A DNA stretch of 16,315 nucleotides from an uncultured Desulfovibrio sp. (GCF_949282365.1 NZ_CASDOY010000046.1:1-16315); one strand, 5' to 3'. Shown: positions 1 to 7,190, counted from the first letter of the stretch. Numbers and translations: made by a program. Notes: generated by a model from the sequence alone, not told the origin.

Positions 1-405
1 GGCTACTACCAGGTCAGCCGGGATACGGAGCGGCTGCGCCCCGCCCGGTACAATCTGCGCTTTCTGGTGACCGCCCACTCCAAGGCCCCGGCGCAGCTGA
101 AGGAGGCGGACCAGTACCGGATGGTGGGGGCGGCGCTCCAGGTGCTGCGGGACCATCCCATCATCGACCAGGCGTATCTCAGCGGCTCCCTGGCGGAGCA
201 GAACGCCCAGGTTCATGTGGTGCTGGAGAAGACCACCCAGGATCAGCTGCTGAAAATCTGGAACAACACGTCCACCGCCTATAAGCTGTCCTTCGTGGTA
301 CTGCTGACCGGGGTGGAGATCGACTCCCGGCGGGAGCGCCGCTTCACCCGGGTCACCGATGTGTCCATCGATACCCAGCAAAAGCCGGGAGGTGCGGGAC
401 GATGA
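1..405 (+). CDS. C-terminal part of a DUF4255/Pvc16-like contractile injection system protein (5' end outside window)
   Basis: The frame is open from base 1, so the 134 visible residues are the C-terminal part of a longer protein; the internal GTG at 67 is not its start. The visible part reads as the DUF4255/Pvc16 N-domain type: a strand ending in 'YNLRFLVTAHSK', then a helix (DQYRMVGAALQVLRDHPII), then 'VHVVLEKTTQDQLLKIWNN', 'AYKLSFVVLLTGVEIDS' and a basic tail. Proteins of this family belong to contractile phage-tail-like particles (Pvc/Afp-type eCIS), probably capping or terminating the tube. It overlaps the next gene by ATGA (stop at 403-405, next ATG at 402), as in translationally coupled tail operons. 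It lies left of an apparent chimeric junction, so it may not belong to the same genome as the rest. Family assignment is from remembered patterns; a generic phage tail protein is the alternative. Confidence 0.7.
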   Translation, partial: GYYQVSRDTERLRPARYNLRFLVTAHSKAPAQLKEADQYRMVGAALQVLRDHPIIDQAYLSGSLAEQNAQVHVVLEKTTQDQLLKIWNNTSTAYKLSFVVLLTGVEIDSRRERRFTRVTDVSIDTQQKPGGAGR

Positions 406-719
406 TTACCTTTCACGCCAGCGCCGTGTGCCGGGTGCGGGACAGCTACACCGGCAGGCCCCTGGAGGGGGCGGGATTGCTGTGCACCCTGGACGGGCTG
501 CCGGTGCGGCCCCTGTCCAAGCCCGGAGGGATTCTGGTCCTTTTGAACCTGGAGCCGGGGCAGCACCGGCTGACGGTGCGCTCCGGAGGGTATCAGGAGG
601 AGTGGGTGGATATTTTTGCGGGGACGGGAACGGCGGAGCTGGAGATCACCCTGAAACCCGGCGCCGGCTACCCCTTCCTGGGAGAGATCACCCGCCTGGG
701 CCTGACGGTTCTGCACGGG
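402..719 (+). pseudogene. 5' fragment of a carboxypeptidase-regulatory-like / PEGA-like beta-sandwich protein, truncated at a junction
   Basis: It starts at ATG 402, inside the stop of the preceding gene, with a strong GGGAGGTG ribosome-binding site about 8 bases upstream. About 106 residues look natural: 'VCRVRDSYTGRPLEGAGLLC', 'PGGILVLLNLEPGQHRLTVR' and 'GGYQEEWVDIFAGTGTAELE' are the alternating-strand pattern of transthyretin-like carboxypeptidase-regulatory domains, here with a 'PL' pair in place of the usual 'G.P..GA' entry loop. Such small proteins are found beside Pvc16-like genes in phage-tail-like clusters. After about residue 106 the frame stays open for 3.2 kb, but only as antisense to ppk and the intergenic region, so the true protein is interrupted at about 710-720. 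A biological truncation and an assembly chimera cannot be told apart here. Confidence 0.5.
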
Positions 720-725
720 GCTGTC
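705..725. other. Apparent chimeric junction
   Basis: A plus-strand coding pattern (beta-sandwich protein) stops making sense at about 710-720, and a minus-strand gene start (ATG at 770, reading left) stops making sense at the same place. Two unrelated genes are therefore cut at one point, with no insertion sequence, direct repeat, tRNA or inverted repeat visible there. The exact base cannot be fixed from one sequence. A contig misjoin is the simplest reading; a deletion or an integration edge is possible. Confidence 0.6.
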
Positions 726-770
726 GTTGTTGCCGGCGTTCGTGCCGGCGGGACGTTTTTTGCTGGCCAT
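715..770 (-). pseudogene. Amputated 5' end of the gene that follows ppk
   Basis: An ATG at 768-770 on the minus strand is preceded by AAGGAG eight bases upstream, 18 bases after the ppk stop, so a second gene of the ppk operon begins here. The visible start reads MASKKRPAGTNAGNNDSPV, a basic, low-complexity N-terminus, and then runs into the junction at about 715-720. Beyond it the frame continues only as antisense to the injection-system fragments. The product cannot be named from 18 residues. In other bacteria an exopolyphosphatase of the Ppx/GppA family often neighbours ppk, which is a guess only. Confidence 0.45.
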
Positions 771-788
771 GACGGAAGCTCCTTGGGA

Positions 789-2942
789 TCAGATATCGTC
801 CCTGGTGATGTGTTGGGAGATCATGATTTCCTGCGCGTTGACGGCGGTCTCCTTGCTGCCGGGCCGCAGCCTGACATAGGTGGCGTCGGCCTGCAGCTGC
901 CAGGCCTGGACATTGTCCGCCAGGTGGACCTCCAGGATGTCCTCGCGGATCCTGCGGCGCAGTTCGGGGTCCAGGATGGGGGTCAGGACCTCGATGCGGT
1001 GGTCGAGGTTGCGCGGCATGAGGTCCGCGCTGCCGATGTACATGCTGCCTTCGCCGTTGGCGTGGAACCAGTAGATGCGCGAATGTTCCAGGAAGCGGCC
1101 CACGATGCTGGTGACCGTGATGTTCTCGCTGATGCCCGGCAGGCCGGGCCGCAGACAGCAGATGCCCCGCACCTGCAGCCGCACGCGCACGCCGGCCATG
1201 GAGGCCTTGTACAGGGCAAGGACGATGCCCGCGTCCACCAGCTGGTTGCACTTGAAGATGATCTCGCCGTTGCCGTAGCGCTTGTGCAGGTCGATCTCGC
1301 GGCGGATCATCTCCATGAGCGGGCCGCGCATGGCCTGGGGCGAGACCAGGAGCTTGCGGTAGAGGTCGCGGTCGGCATAGCCGGTCATGACGTTGAACAG
1401 GTCCGTCACGTCGGCGCAGATGTCCTCATTGGCGGTGATGAGGCCCATGTCCGTGTAGATCTTGGCCGTGGAGGCATTGTAGTTGCCCGTGCCGATATGG
1501 ACGTAGCGCGTGATGTGCCCGGCCTCGCGGCGTACCACCAGGCAGAGCTTGGCATGCACCTTCAGGCCGATGAAGCCGTAGACCACGTTGACGCCTTCCT
1601 TTTCCAGCTCTTCGGCCCAGGTGATGTTGCGTTCCTCGTCGAAGCGGGCCTTGAGCTCCACCACGGCCACCACCTGCTTGCCGCGGCGGCGGGCTTCGAT
1701 GAGGGCGCGCACGATGGGCGAATCGTTGCCGGCGCGGTACAGGGTCTGCTTGATGGCCAGGACGTTGGGGTCCTCGCTGGCGCGGCGGATGAAGTCCAGC
1801 ACGGCCTTGAAACTGTCGTAGGGATGGAAGAGCAGCACGTCCTGCTTGCGCAGGTGGCGGAACATGTCGCCTTCCTGGAACAGGCGCGAGATGTGGCCCT
1901 GGATGGCGGGGGTCTTGAGCTGGGGCCGGTCCACATTATAGAGGGTCATGAACTCGGAAAAGCCCATGGGCCCCTTGATGCGGTAGATCTGGAAGGGCTG
2001 CAGGCGCAGACGGCGGGCCAGGAATTCCACCAGCTCGCGCGAGGCCTTGTGGGCGATCTCCAGCCGGACCACGTCGCCGAAACGGCGCTGGTCCACGAAG
2101 TCGCGCACGGCTTCCAGCAGGTCGTCGGCCTCGTCCTCCTCGATCTCCAGATCCGTGTTGCGGGTGATGCGGAACACGGCGGCGGCCACCACCGTATGCC
2201 CGGGGAAGAGCAGGTCCAGATACTGGGCCATGAGGTCTTCCAACAGCAGGATGTCGTCGCCGCGCACGTTGGGGTCGAAGCCCAGGGAGGCGTAGGTCTT
2301 GGCCTCCTTGTTGCGCGGGATGAAGATGAAGCGCGAAAGGTTGTTGGGGCACTTCAGGCGCACGAAGCGCGTCTCGTTGTCGCGGTTGCGCAGCTGGATG
2401 ATGAAGTTCAGGCAGGTGGTGGAGATGGTGGGGAAGGGGTGCCCGGGGTCGATGGCCTGGGGCGTGAGCACGGGGTAGATCTCGTTGCGGAAATAGCCGT
2501 CCAGGAAGCGGCGCTGCTTTTCCGAAAGATCGTTGTAGCGCACGATGTGCACGCCCCTGTCCACCAGCTGCGGGGCCAGGCTCTTGAGCCAGTGGCTCTG
2601 GGCGCGCGAGGTCAGCAGCAGGGTGCGGCGGCGGATCTCGGCCAGCTGCTTGGCGGGCGTGATGCGGTCCGCCGAGCCGTTGGGCGCGCCGTTGCGGTAC
2701 TGGCGCAGGATGTTGGCCACGCGAACCATGAAGAATTCGTCGAGGTTGTTGTAGAAGATGGCCAGGAACTTGAGCTGCTCCAGCAGGGGCTGGCGGGGGG
2801 AAAGGGCCTCGTCCAGGACCTTGGCATTGAAGTCCAGCCAGTTGATCTCGCGGTTGAGATAGAGGTTGGGGCAGGAAAGATCCTGCATGTCTTCAGGCGA
2901 ACAGGGTTGTTCAGGATACTTGAGGACGATCTGGGAGGTCAT
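789..2942 (-). CDS. ppk1: Polyphosphate kinase 1
   Basis: This 717-residue protein has the usual length and order of PPK1, which reversibly polymerises the gamma-phosphate of ATP into polyphosphate at the membrane or in the cytoplasm. The N-terminal helical domain begins 'YLNREINWLDFNAKVLDEA' and continues 'NNLDEFFMVRV'. The two phospholipase-D-like catalytic domains carry 'GLKVHAKLCL' with the phospho-accepting histidine at residue 463, 'HIGTGNYN', and 'FLEHSRIYWF' with the second catalytic histidine at residue 620 (counterparts of E. coli H435 and H592), followed by 'SADLMPRNLDHRIEV'. The ATG at 2940-2942 has AAGGAGA six bases upstream. A PhoB-type direct repeat lies about 50 bases upstream, suggesting induction by phosphate starvation. 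A second gene started 18 bases downstream but is cut off. The C-terminal tail after about residue 675 is variable in the family. Confidence 0.97.
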   Translation of the reverse strand: MTSQIVLKYPEQPCSPEDMQDLSCPNLYLNREINWLDFNAKVLDEALSPRQPLLEQLKFLAIFYNNLDEFFMVRVANILRQYRNGAPNGSADRITPAKQLAEIRRRTLLLTSRAQSHWLKSLAPQLVDRGVHIVRYNDLSEKQRRFLDGYFRNEIYPVLTPQAIDPGHPFPTISTTCLNFIIQLRNRDNETRFVRLKCPNNLSRFIFIPRNKEAKTYASLGFDPNVRGDDILLLEDLMAQYLDLLFPGHTVVAAAVFRITRNTDLEIEEDEADDLLEAVRDFVDQRRFGDVVRLEIAHKASRELVEFLARRLRLQPFQIYRIKGPMGFSEFMTLYNVDRPQLKTPAIQGHISRLFQEGDMFRHLRKQDVLLFHPYDSFKAVLDFIRRASEDPNVLAIKQTLYRAGNDSPIVRALIEARRRGKQVVAVVELKARFDEERNITWAEELEKEGVNVVYGFIGLKVHAKLCLVVRREAGHITRYVHIGTGNYNASTAKIYTDMGLITANEDICADVTDLFNVMTGYADRDLYRKLLVSPQAMRGPLMEMIRREIDLHKRYGNGEIIFKCNQLVDAGIVLALYKASMAGVRVRLQVRGICCLRPGLPGISENITVTSIVGRFLEHSRIYWFHANGEGSMYIGSADLMPRNLDHRIEVLTPILDPELRRRIREDILEVHLADNVQAWQLQADATYVRLRPGSKETAVNAQEIMISQHITRDDI

Positions 2943-3517
2943 GCCGCTCTCCTTGTGCGCAGGGCTGTTCCCGGAATACTGCTGCAGTGTTGTGACAATT
3001 CTGTGACATCGGCAGGCAGGATCGCAAAAGAAGGGACGAAGAAAAAGAGTCGGGCCTGCATAACGTCCAGACAGGGCGGAAGGACGGGGAAAACAGGATG
3101 CCGTAGGGCGGAAAAGTTTTCCATGTCCTCTATTACGGTGTTAGCACAGGCCCTTCCGCAGCTCAAGGGGGGCCGGACCGGGAGGGCGGGCCCAAAGCAC
3201 GGTCCGCTTTGGCTGCGTCACGCTGCGCTGGCCCGTGCGCGGGCGGCCTTCCCCGGCCTCCGTGCGCTGCCCCTTGGAACATCAGGCACGTCGATCGACG
3301 GGCGGCCTCCCCTCGCGCGTGCGTCCAATGGCGGCGGGAGGGCGGCAGGCCCGTGGCTGCCGGCTGTCCTGCGCGGGGCGCGCCGTGGCCTCCCCCGCGC
3401 ATGCCTGACGGCCCCTTTCCCCGAGCGGGGCGGGGGCGGCCGGGCCGTTGACCAAAATGATTTTCCTGCCCGCCCCTTTTTTCGCGCCGGGCAGCGGCAC
3501 CCGGCCCGGCGAACGGG
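2943..3517. other. Intergenic region between ppk1 and the heme operon terminator
   Basis: The part nearest ppk (about 2943-3160) is less GC-rich and holds the ppk leader and Pho box. From about 3160 to 3480 the sequence is very GC-rich. Short hairpins such as CCCCG/CGGGG near 3418-3430 occur there, but no gene I can support. The open frames here (for example 2939-3166 minus) overlap the ppk start, have no recognisable family pattern and lack convincing start signals. Confidence 0.6.
2991..3008 (-). promoter_or_regulatory. Candidate Pho box upstream of ppk1
   Basis: On the minus strand the sequence is TGTCACA-GAAT-TGTCACA: two perfect 7-base direct repeats with a 4-base spacer, i.e. the 11-base periodicity of PhoB sites (consensus half-site CTGTCAT). 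It ends 49 bases from the ppk start. A weak -10-like TATTCC (2973-2978) lies 12 bases further downstream, the geometry expected when PhoB replaces the -35 element. Binding by PhoB is inferred, not shown. Confidence 0.6.
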
Positions 3518-3554
3518 AAAAGAAAAGGAGGGGGGGCCGGCGGCCCTCCCCTCC
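3518..3554 (-). terminator. Intrinsic terminator of the hemB-ahbD-ahbA/B operon
   Basis: On the minus strand a GC stem (arms about 3542-3554 and 3527-3538, GGAGGGG...GGCC pairing with GGCC...CCCTCC, small GCC loop) is followed directly by TTTTCTTTT (3518-3526). It lies about 35 bases after the stop of the last heme gene, exactly where a rho-independent terminator is expected. Confidence 0.85.
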
Positions 3555-3588
3555 CTGTACTGCTGTCCTGTCATGCAGCCCCGGCGGG

Positions 3589-4086
3589 CTAGTCCTGCAT
3601 GCGGAAGTCCACGCGGATCTTGAACAGGCGCGTGGCGGGCAGGTTGAGGATGGGGATGCCCGTGCTGGCCGTGATCCCGTCCAGGGTGGCGCGCTCGTCC
3701 TCCCGCGAGGGGCTGATGAGCGTGAACCAGATGTTGTAGTTGTGTTCGCGCAGGTAGTTGTGGGTGATGCCGGGGCGGGCGTTCACCTCGCGCACGAAGT
3801 CGTCCATCTTGTCGTCGGGCACCTTGGCCGCGCAGAGGGTGGAGACGAACCCCAGCTTGTTGGACTGGAAGTTGGCCCCCAGACGGCGGATGATGCGGCG
3901 CTCGCGCATGCGGCGCACGCGTTCCAGGGCCTCCTCTTCCGGGATGCCCAGCAGGCCGCCCAGGTCGGCGTAGGGCCGGGGCGTCAGGGGGAAGGCCGTC
4001 TGGATGATGTCCAGCAGGCGGCGGTCGGTCTCGTCCAGGGCTTCCTGCGCGGTGTGGGGGCCGCAATATTCAGGGGCGTCCGTCAT
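3589..4086 (-). CDS. ahbA/B: Siroheme decarboxylase subunit (AhbA/AhbB type, Lrp/AsnC fold)
   Basis: The 165-residue protein has an AsnC-like winged helix (about residues 18-70: 'DETDRRLLDIIQTAFPLTPRP' region, then 'IPEEEALERVRRMRERRIIRR') and a RAM-like alpha/beta domain (about 75-150) containing 'PGITHNYLREHNYNIWFTL' and ending 'NLPATRLFKIRVDF'. The 'HNYLR.H.YN.WF' signature marks the siroheme decarboxylases AhbA/AhbB and NirD/L/G/H rather than true Lrp regulators. AhbA and AhbB together turn siroheme into 12,18-didecarboxysiroheme in the cytoplasm. Only one such subunit is in the window; I cannot decide firmly between A and B, and the partner must be elsewhere. It starts 6 bases after the ahbD stop with only a weak ribosome-binding site, so translation is probably coupled. 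It is the last gene of the operon, followed by a terminator. Confidence 0.88.
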   Translation of the reverse strand: MTDAPEYCGPHTAQEALDETDRRLLDIIQTAFPLTPRPYADLGGLLGIPEEEALERVRRMRERRIIRRLGANFQSNKLGFVSTLCAAKVPDDKMDDFVREVNARPGITHNYLREHNYNIWFTLISPSREDERATLDGITASTGIPILNLPATRLFKIRVDFRMQD

Positions 4087-4092
4087 GCTCGC

Positions 4093-5268
4093 TCACTTTG
4101 CGCCCGCGGCGCGCTTGGGCTGATAGGTACACAGGGGTTCCTCGGCCATGTGGTCGCCGTTCATGCTCCAGGCGCGGGCGCGGCAGCCGCCGCAGACCTT
4201 GTGGAACTCGCACACGCCGCACTTGCCTTCGTAGCACTTCTGGTCGCGGAACTGGAGGAAGTACTTGCTGTGGCGCCAGATCTCGGGGAAGGGCGTCTCG
4301 CGCACGTTGCCGCAGTTGAGTTCCAGATAGCCGCAGGGCTGCACCTGGCCGGTATGGCTGATGAAGCAGAAGCCCGTGCCGCCCAGACAGCCCCGGGTCA
4401 GGGCGTCCATGCCGAAGGTTTCGGGCGTCACGGCCACGCCCTCCTCATGGGCGCGCTGGCGCATGATGCGGTAGTAATGCGGCGCGCAGGTGGCCTTGAG
4501 GTGCATGCTGGTGGTCTTGCGGAAATCATAGAGCCAGTGCAGCACGTCCTCGTATTCCTGGGCGCTGATGACCTGGTCGGCCAGGCCCGAGGCCCGGCCC
4601 ATGGGCACCAGCAGGAAGATGTGCCAGGCCGCCGCGCCGATGCGTTCGCAGAGCTGGAAGATGTCCTTGAAGCTGTGCAGGTTGTTGCGCGTGACCGTGG
4701 TGTTGATCTGGAAGGGCACGCCCGCCTGCTTGAGGTATTCGATGCCGCGCATGGAGGCCTCGAAGGCCCCGGGCACGCCGCGGAACTCGTCGTGGCTGGC
4801 GGCGTCGGCCCCGTCGATGGAGATGGAGCAGCGGTTGACGCCGGCCTCCCTGATCTTGCGGGCCAGCTCGGGCGTGATCAGGGTGCCGTTGGGCGAGAAG
4901 GCGCAGGTCAGGCCCTTGGCATGGGCATAGGCCACCAGCTCGTAGACATCGGGGCGCATCATGGGATCGCCGCCGGTGAAGATGATGATGGGATTGCCCA
5001 CCTCGGGGAAGGTGTCGATGAGGGCCTTGGCCTCCTCGGTGGAGAACTCGCCCGGATAGGGTTCCGGGTGGGCCTCGGCGCGGCAGTGCTTGCAGGCCAG
5101 GTTGCAGGAGCGGGTCACTTCCCAGGCGATGAGCTTGCAGGCCGGGGTGCCGTCCGCGAGGGTGCGCACCATCTTGTGACCGGGCGCGCCGCCGGGGTGG
5201 CCTCCGGGATGCCCGCCCGCGGCGGCCTGCGCGCCGGGATGGCCCGGCATGTGCTTGGTATCGTGCAT
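4093..5268 (-). CDS. ahbD: Heme synthase AhbD: radical-SAM iron-coproporphyrin III decarboxylase
   Basis: AhbD oxidatively decarboxylates two propionates of iron-coproporphyrin III to give protoheme, the last step of the siroheme-dependent route. The 391-residue protein has 'CNLACKHC' (C55, C59, C62) for the SAM-binding iron-sulfur cluster, preceded by 'KLIAWEVTRS'. It also has 'IIIFTGGDPMMRPDVYEL', 'FSPNGTLIT', and a cysteine-rich C-terminal SPASM-like region ('PCGYLELNCGNV', 'CYEGKCGVCEFHKVCGGCRARA') for an auxiliary cluster. I chose the ATG at 5266-5268, which overlaps the hemB stop as TGATG; the frame extends upstream only inside hemB. Residues 5-31 are unusually rich in Gly, His and Pro ('GGHPGGHPGG'), possibly binding metal. 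AhbC is the alternative, but the 'IAWEVTRSCN' start and the 'GDPMMRPD' segment fit AhbD. Confidence 0.9.
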   Translation of the reverse strand: MHDTKHMPGHPGAQAAAGGHPGGHPGGAPGHKMVRTLADGTPACKLIAWEVTRSCNLACKHCRAEAHPEPYPGEFSTEEAKALIDTFPEVGNPIIIFTGGDPMMRPDVYELVAYAHAKGLTCAFSPNGTLITPELARKIREAGVNRCSISIDGADAASHDEFRGVPGAFEASMRGIEYLKQAGVPFQINTTVTRNNLHSFKDIFQLCERIGAAAWHIFLLVPMGRASGLADQVISAQEYEDVLHWLYDFRKTTSMHLKATCAPHYYRIMRQRAHEEGVAVTPETFGMDALTRGCLGGTGFCFISHTGQVQPCGYLELNCGNVRETPFPEIWRHSKYFLQFRDQKCYEGKCGVCEFHKVCGGCRARAWSMNGDHMAEEPLCTYQPKRAAGAK

Positions 5269-6257
5269 CAGCGCACCAGCCTTTGCTTGAGCAGGGTCTC
5301 GGTGAAGTAGGTGATGATCATCTTGGCTCCGGCGCGCTTCATGCCCAGCAGGCTTTCCAGCATCACGGCTTCCTCGTTGATCCAGCCGTTGAGGCCGGCC
5401 GCGCGGATCATGCTGTATTCGCCGCTGACCTGATAGGCGCACAGGGGCACGTTCACGGCGTCGCGCACCTGGCGGATGATGTCCATGTACGGCCCGGCGG
5501 GCTTGACGATGAGGCAGTCCGCGCCTTCGTCCAGGTCGGCCAGGGCTTCGATGATGGCTTCGCGGGCATTGCCGGGATCCATCTGGTAGCTCTTGCGGTC
5601 GCCGCAGGCCGGGGCGGATTCGGCGGCTTCACGGAAGGGCCCGTAGAAGGCCGAGGCATACTTCACGGCATAGGACATGACGGGCACCATGATCAGGCCG
5701 GATTCGTCCAGGGCCTGGCGGATGGCGGCCACGCGGCCGTCCATCATGTCCGAGGGGGCCACCATGTCGGCACCGGCGGCGGCATGGCTCACGGCGGTCT
5801 TGGCCAGCAGCTCCAGGGTGGGGTCGTTGAGCACCGCGCCGCCGGGGGTCAGGATGCCGCAGTGCCCGTGGCTCATGTATTCGCACAGGCAGACGTCGGT
5901 GATGACGTAGAGCGAGGGCCAGCGGTGCTTGAGGCGGCGCACGGCTTCCTGTACGATACCGTCCTCGGCGTAGGCGCCGCTGGCCTTTTCGTCCTTCTCG
6001 GCCGGGATGCCGAACAGGATCACGGATGTCAGGCCGTCATCCACGGCCTTTTCCACCTGCTTTTCCAGCTCGCCCAGCGAAAGCTGGTACTGGCCGGGCA
6101 TGGCGCCGATCTCCTTGCGGAAGGACTGGTCTTCGGTCTCCACCACAAAGTAGGGCATGATGAGGTCTTCGGCCAGCAGGGGCGGGGTCTCGCGCACCAT
6201 GCTGCGGATCTCGGGGGTCCAGCGCAACCGTCTGCCGCGATGGAAGGATTGGGACAT
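5268..6257 (-). CDS. hemB: Delta-aminolevulinic acid dehydratase (porphobilinogen synthase)
   Basis: HemB condenses two 5-aminolevulinate molecules into porphobilinogen in the cytoplasm, feeding siroheme, heme and corrinoids. The 329-residue product is of standard length. It shows the zinc-type cysteine triad 'DVCLCEYMSHGHCG' (C123, C125, C133), 'APSDMMDGRV', the substrate Schiff-base lysines K199 in 'SYAVKYASAFYGPFREAA' and K252 in 'IVKPAGPYMD', and the closing 'QVSGEYSMI' segment. The ATG at 6255-6257 is preceded by GAGGT six bases away; the frame is open further upstream but in GC-rich leader without family similarity. It is first in the hemB-ahbD-ahbA/B operon and divergent from dgkA. It has a leader of about 120 bases if the candidate promoter at 6388-6416 is right. 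Confidence 0.97.
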   Translation of the reverse strand: MSQSFHRGRRLRWTPEIRSMVRETPPLLAEDLIMPYFVVETEDQSFRKEIGAMPGQYQLSLGELEKQVEKAVDDGLTSVILFGIPAEKDEKASGAYAEDGIVQEAVRRLKHRWPSLYVITDVCLCEYMSHGHCGILTPGGAVLNDPTLELLAKTAVSHAAAGADMVAPSDMMDGRVAAIRQALDESGLIMVPVMSYAVKYASAFYGPFREAAESAPACGDRKSYQMDPGNAREAIIEALADLDEGADCLIVKPAGPYMDIIRQVRDAVNVPLCAYQVSGEYSMIRAAGLNGWINEEAVMLESLLGMKRAGAKMIITYFTETLLKQRLVR

Positions 6258-6387
6258 GGTTCTACCTCGATGCGGCGCTGCCGCGGTTATGTTTTGTTGA
6301 GGGCGGCGGGCTGCCGCGCCCGTCCGTGCGGGAGGCGGACCTGCCGGATGCCGCCGTGCGGCGGGGCGGGGCCCCGGCGCGAAGAAG

Positions 6388-6416
6388 AGCATAGCGCAAA
6401 ACGTGTCAGGGGAAAA
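6388..6416 (-). promoter_or_regulatory. Candidate hemB operon promoter
   Basis: On the minus strand TTTTCC (6411-6416) and TATGCT (6388-6393) are separated by 17 bases. The -10 matches the sigma70 consensus at 4 of 6 positions; the -35 is weak. It lies in the least GC-rich part of the hemB-dgkA spacer. The resulting leader of about 120 bases is GC-rich, with an AT-richer patch near 6285-6300 (CAACAAAACATAACC on the minus strand). No riboswitch is recognised. Confidence 0.35.
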
Positions 6417-6486
6417 GCCGCGCCCGCGGGCTGTGACGGCGGGCATGCCGGGGCTCTTTTCTCCGCCCCGGAAAGCTGGAGGACAG

Positions 6487-6867
6487 ATGGACCGACGCAA
6501 CGATCTGAAAGGCCGGCGCGGGCTCACGCGCCTGCGCAATGCCGTGCGCTATTCGCTGGAAGGCTACGCGGCCGCCTGGCGCGATGAGGAGGCCTTCCGG
6601 CAGATAGCGCTGCTGGCCGGGGCGGGCCTGCCCCTGGCCTGCTGGCTGGGACGGGACTGGGCGGAATCCGTGCTGCTGGCCGTACCGCTGGTGCTCTGCC
6701 TGCTGGTGGAGCTGCTCAACAGCGCCATCGAGAACACGGTGGACCGCATCTCGCTGGAGCGGCACCCCCTGGCCAAGAAGGCCAAGGACATGGGCAGCGC
6801 CGCCCAGTTCACGGCCCAGATCTTCCTGGCCCTGGTCTGGGGCAGCCATCTCCTCGGCAGGCTGTAG
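6487..6867 (+). CDS. dgkA: Diacylglycerol kinase, integral membrane type
   Basis: DgkA phosphorylates diacylglycerol to phosphatidate at the inner membrane, recycling lipid left after headgroup transfer. The 126-residue protein matches the length of E. coli DgkA (about 122). It has an amphipathic N-terminus ('GLTRLRNAVRYSLEGYAAAW') and three membrane segments at about 38-54, 58-80 and 107-124. Its signature 'ELLNSAIENTVDRIS' with E75 and E82 (counterparts of the catalytic pair E69/E76) is followed by 'LAKKAKDMGSAAQ'. The ATG at 6487 has GGAGG four bases upstream; the frame is open to the left (GTG 6403), but that part lacks family similarity. It diverges from hemB and converges on the phosphodiesterase/sulfatase pair, which may supply its diacylglycerol (inference). 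Confidence 0.93.
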   Translation: MDRRNDLKGRRGLTRLRNAVRYSLEGYAAAWRDEEAFRQIALLAGAGLPLACWLGRDWAESVLLAVPLVLCLLVELLNSAIENTVDRISLERHPLAKKAKDMGSAAQFTAQIFLALVWGSHLLGRL

Positions 6868-7190
6868 ACGGGGCCCGCCCGCAACGGCCGGGCCGGCCAT
6901 CCCGGGCACGCGGCCCGGACGCCATCCCCGTTCCTGTGCCGCCGGCATGCGGACCGGTCATCCAGGGCATGCGGCCCTGGCAGCATGGGGCCGGATGGTG
7001 TGCAGGTCAGACAACGGGGCCGGACGGCATGCGCCCCGTGCGCCGCCGCGAGGACAGCGTGCCGCGGACGGCCCGTCGCGGGGCCTGACGGCGCGACGGC
7101 ACGGTCCCGCACCTCCGGGAGCGGGCCGGTCACGCCGGGCCGTCCTGTGCGCCGGCGGCATCGTACGGCCGGCAGCCTTTCCGGCATGCC
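6868..7190. other. GC-rich convergent intergenic region with hairpins
   Basis: This spacer separates the ends of dgkA (plus) and the phosphodiesterase gene (minus). I see two clean inverted repeats: CCAGGGC/GCCCTGG (6962-6968 and 6974-6980, loop ATGCG) and CCGTCGCG/CGCGACGG (7073-7080 and 7092-7099). Neither has a T-tract, so they could only be weak or factor-assisted terminators. Open frames here show no protein-like pattern. No RNA gene is recognised. Confidence 0.5.

Noticed and set aside
2939..3166. 75-residue minus-strand frame upstream of ppk
   Set aside because: It overlaps the ppk start and the Pho box, and has no domain pattern.
3449..3470. Fur-like AAAATGATTTT palindrome
   Set aside because: Too short a match to a Fur box and not near any gene start; it sits downstream of the heme operon terminator.
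402..3623. Single 1073-residue plus-strand open frame covering the left third
   Set aside because: Only its first about 106 residues look like protein; the rest is antisense to ppk and intergenic DNA, kept open by high GC.
3589..4086. AsnC/Lrp transcriptional regulator
   Set aside because: The fold is the same, but the 'HNYLR.H.YN.WF' motif and the position directly after ahbD point to siroheme decarboxylase.
6258..6539. N-terminal extension of HemB
   Set aside because: The upstream frame is GC-rich leader containing the promoter candidate and has no HemB similarity; the ATG at 6257 has a good ribosome-binding site.
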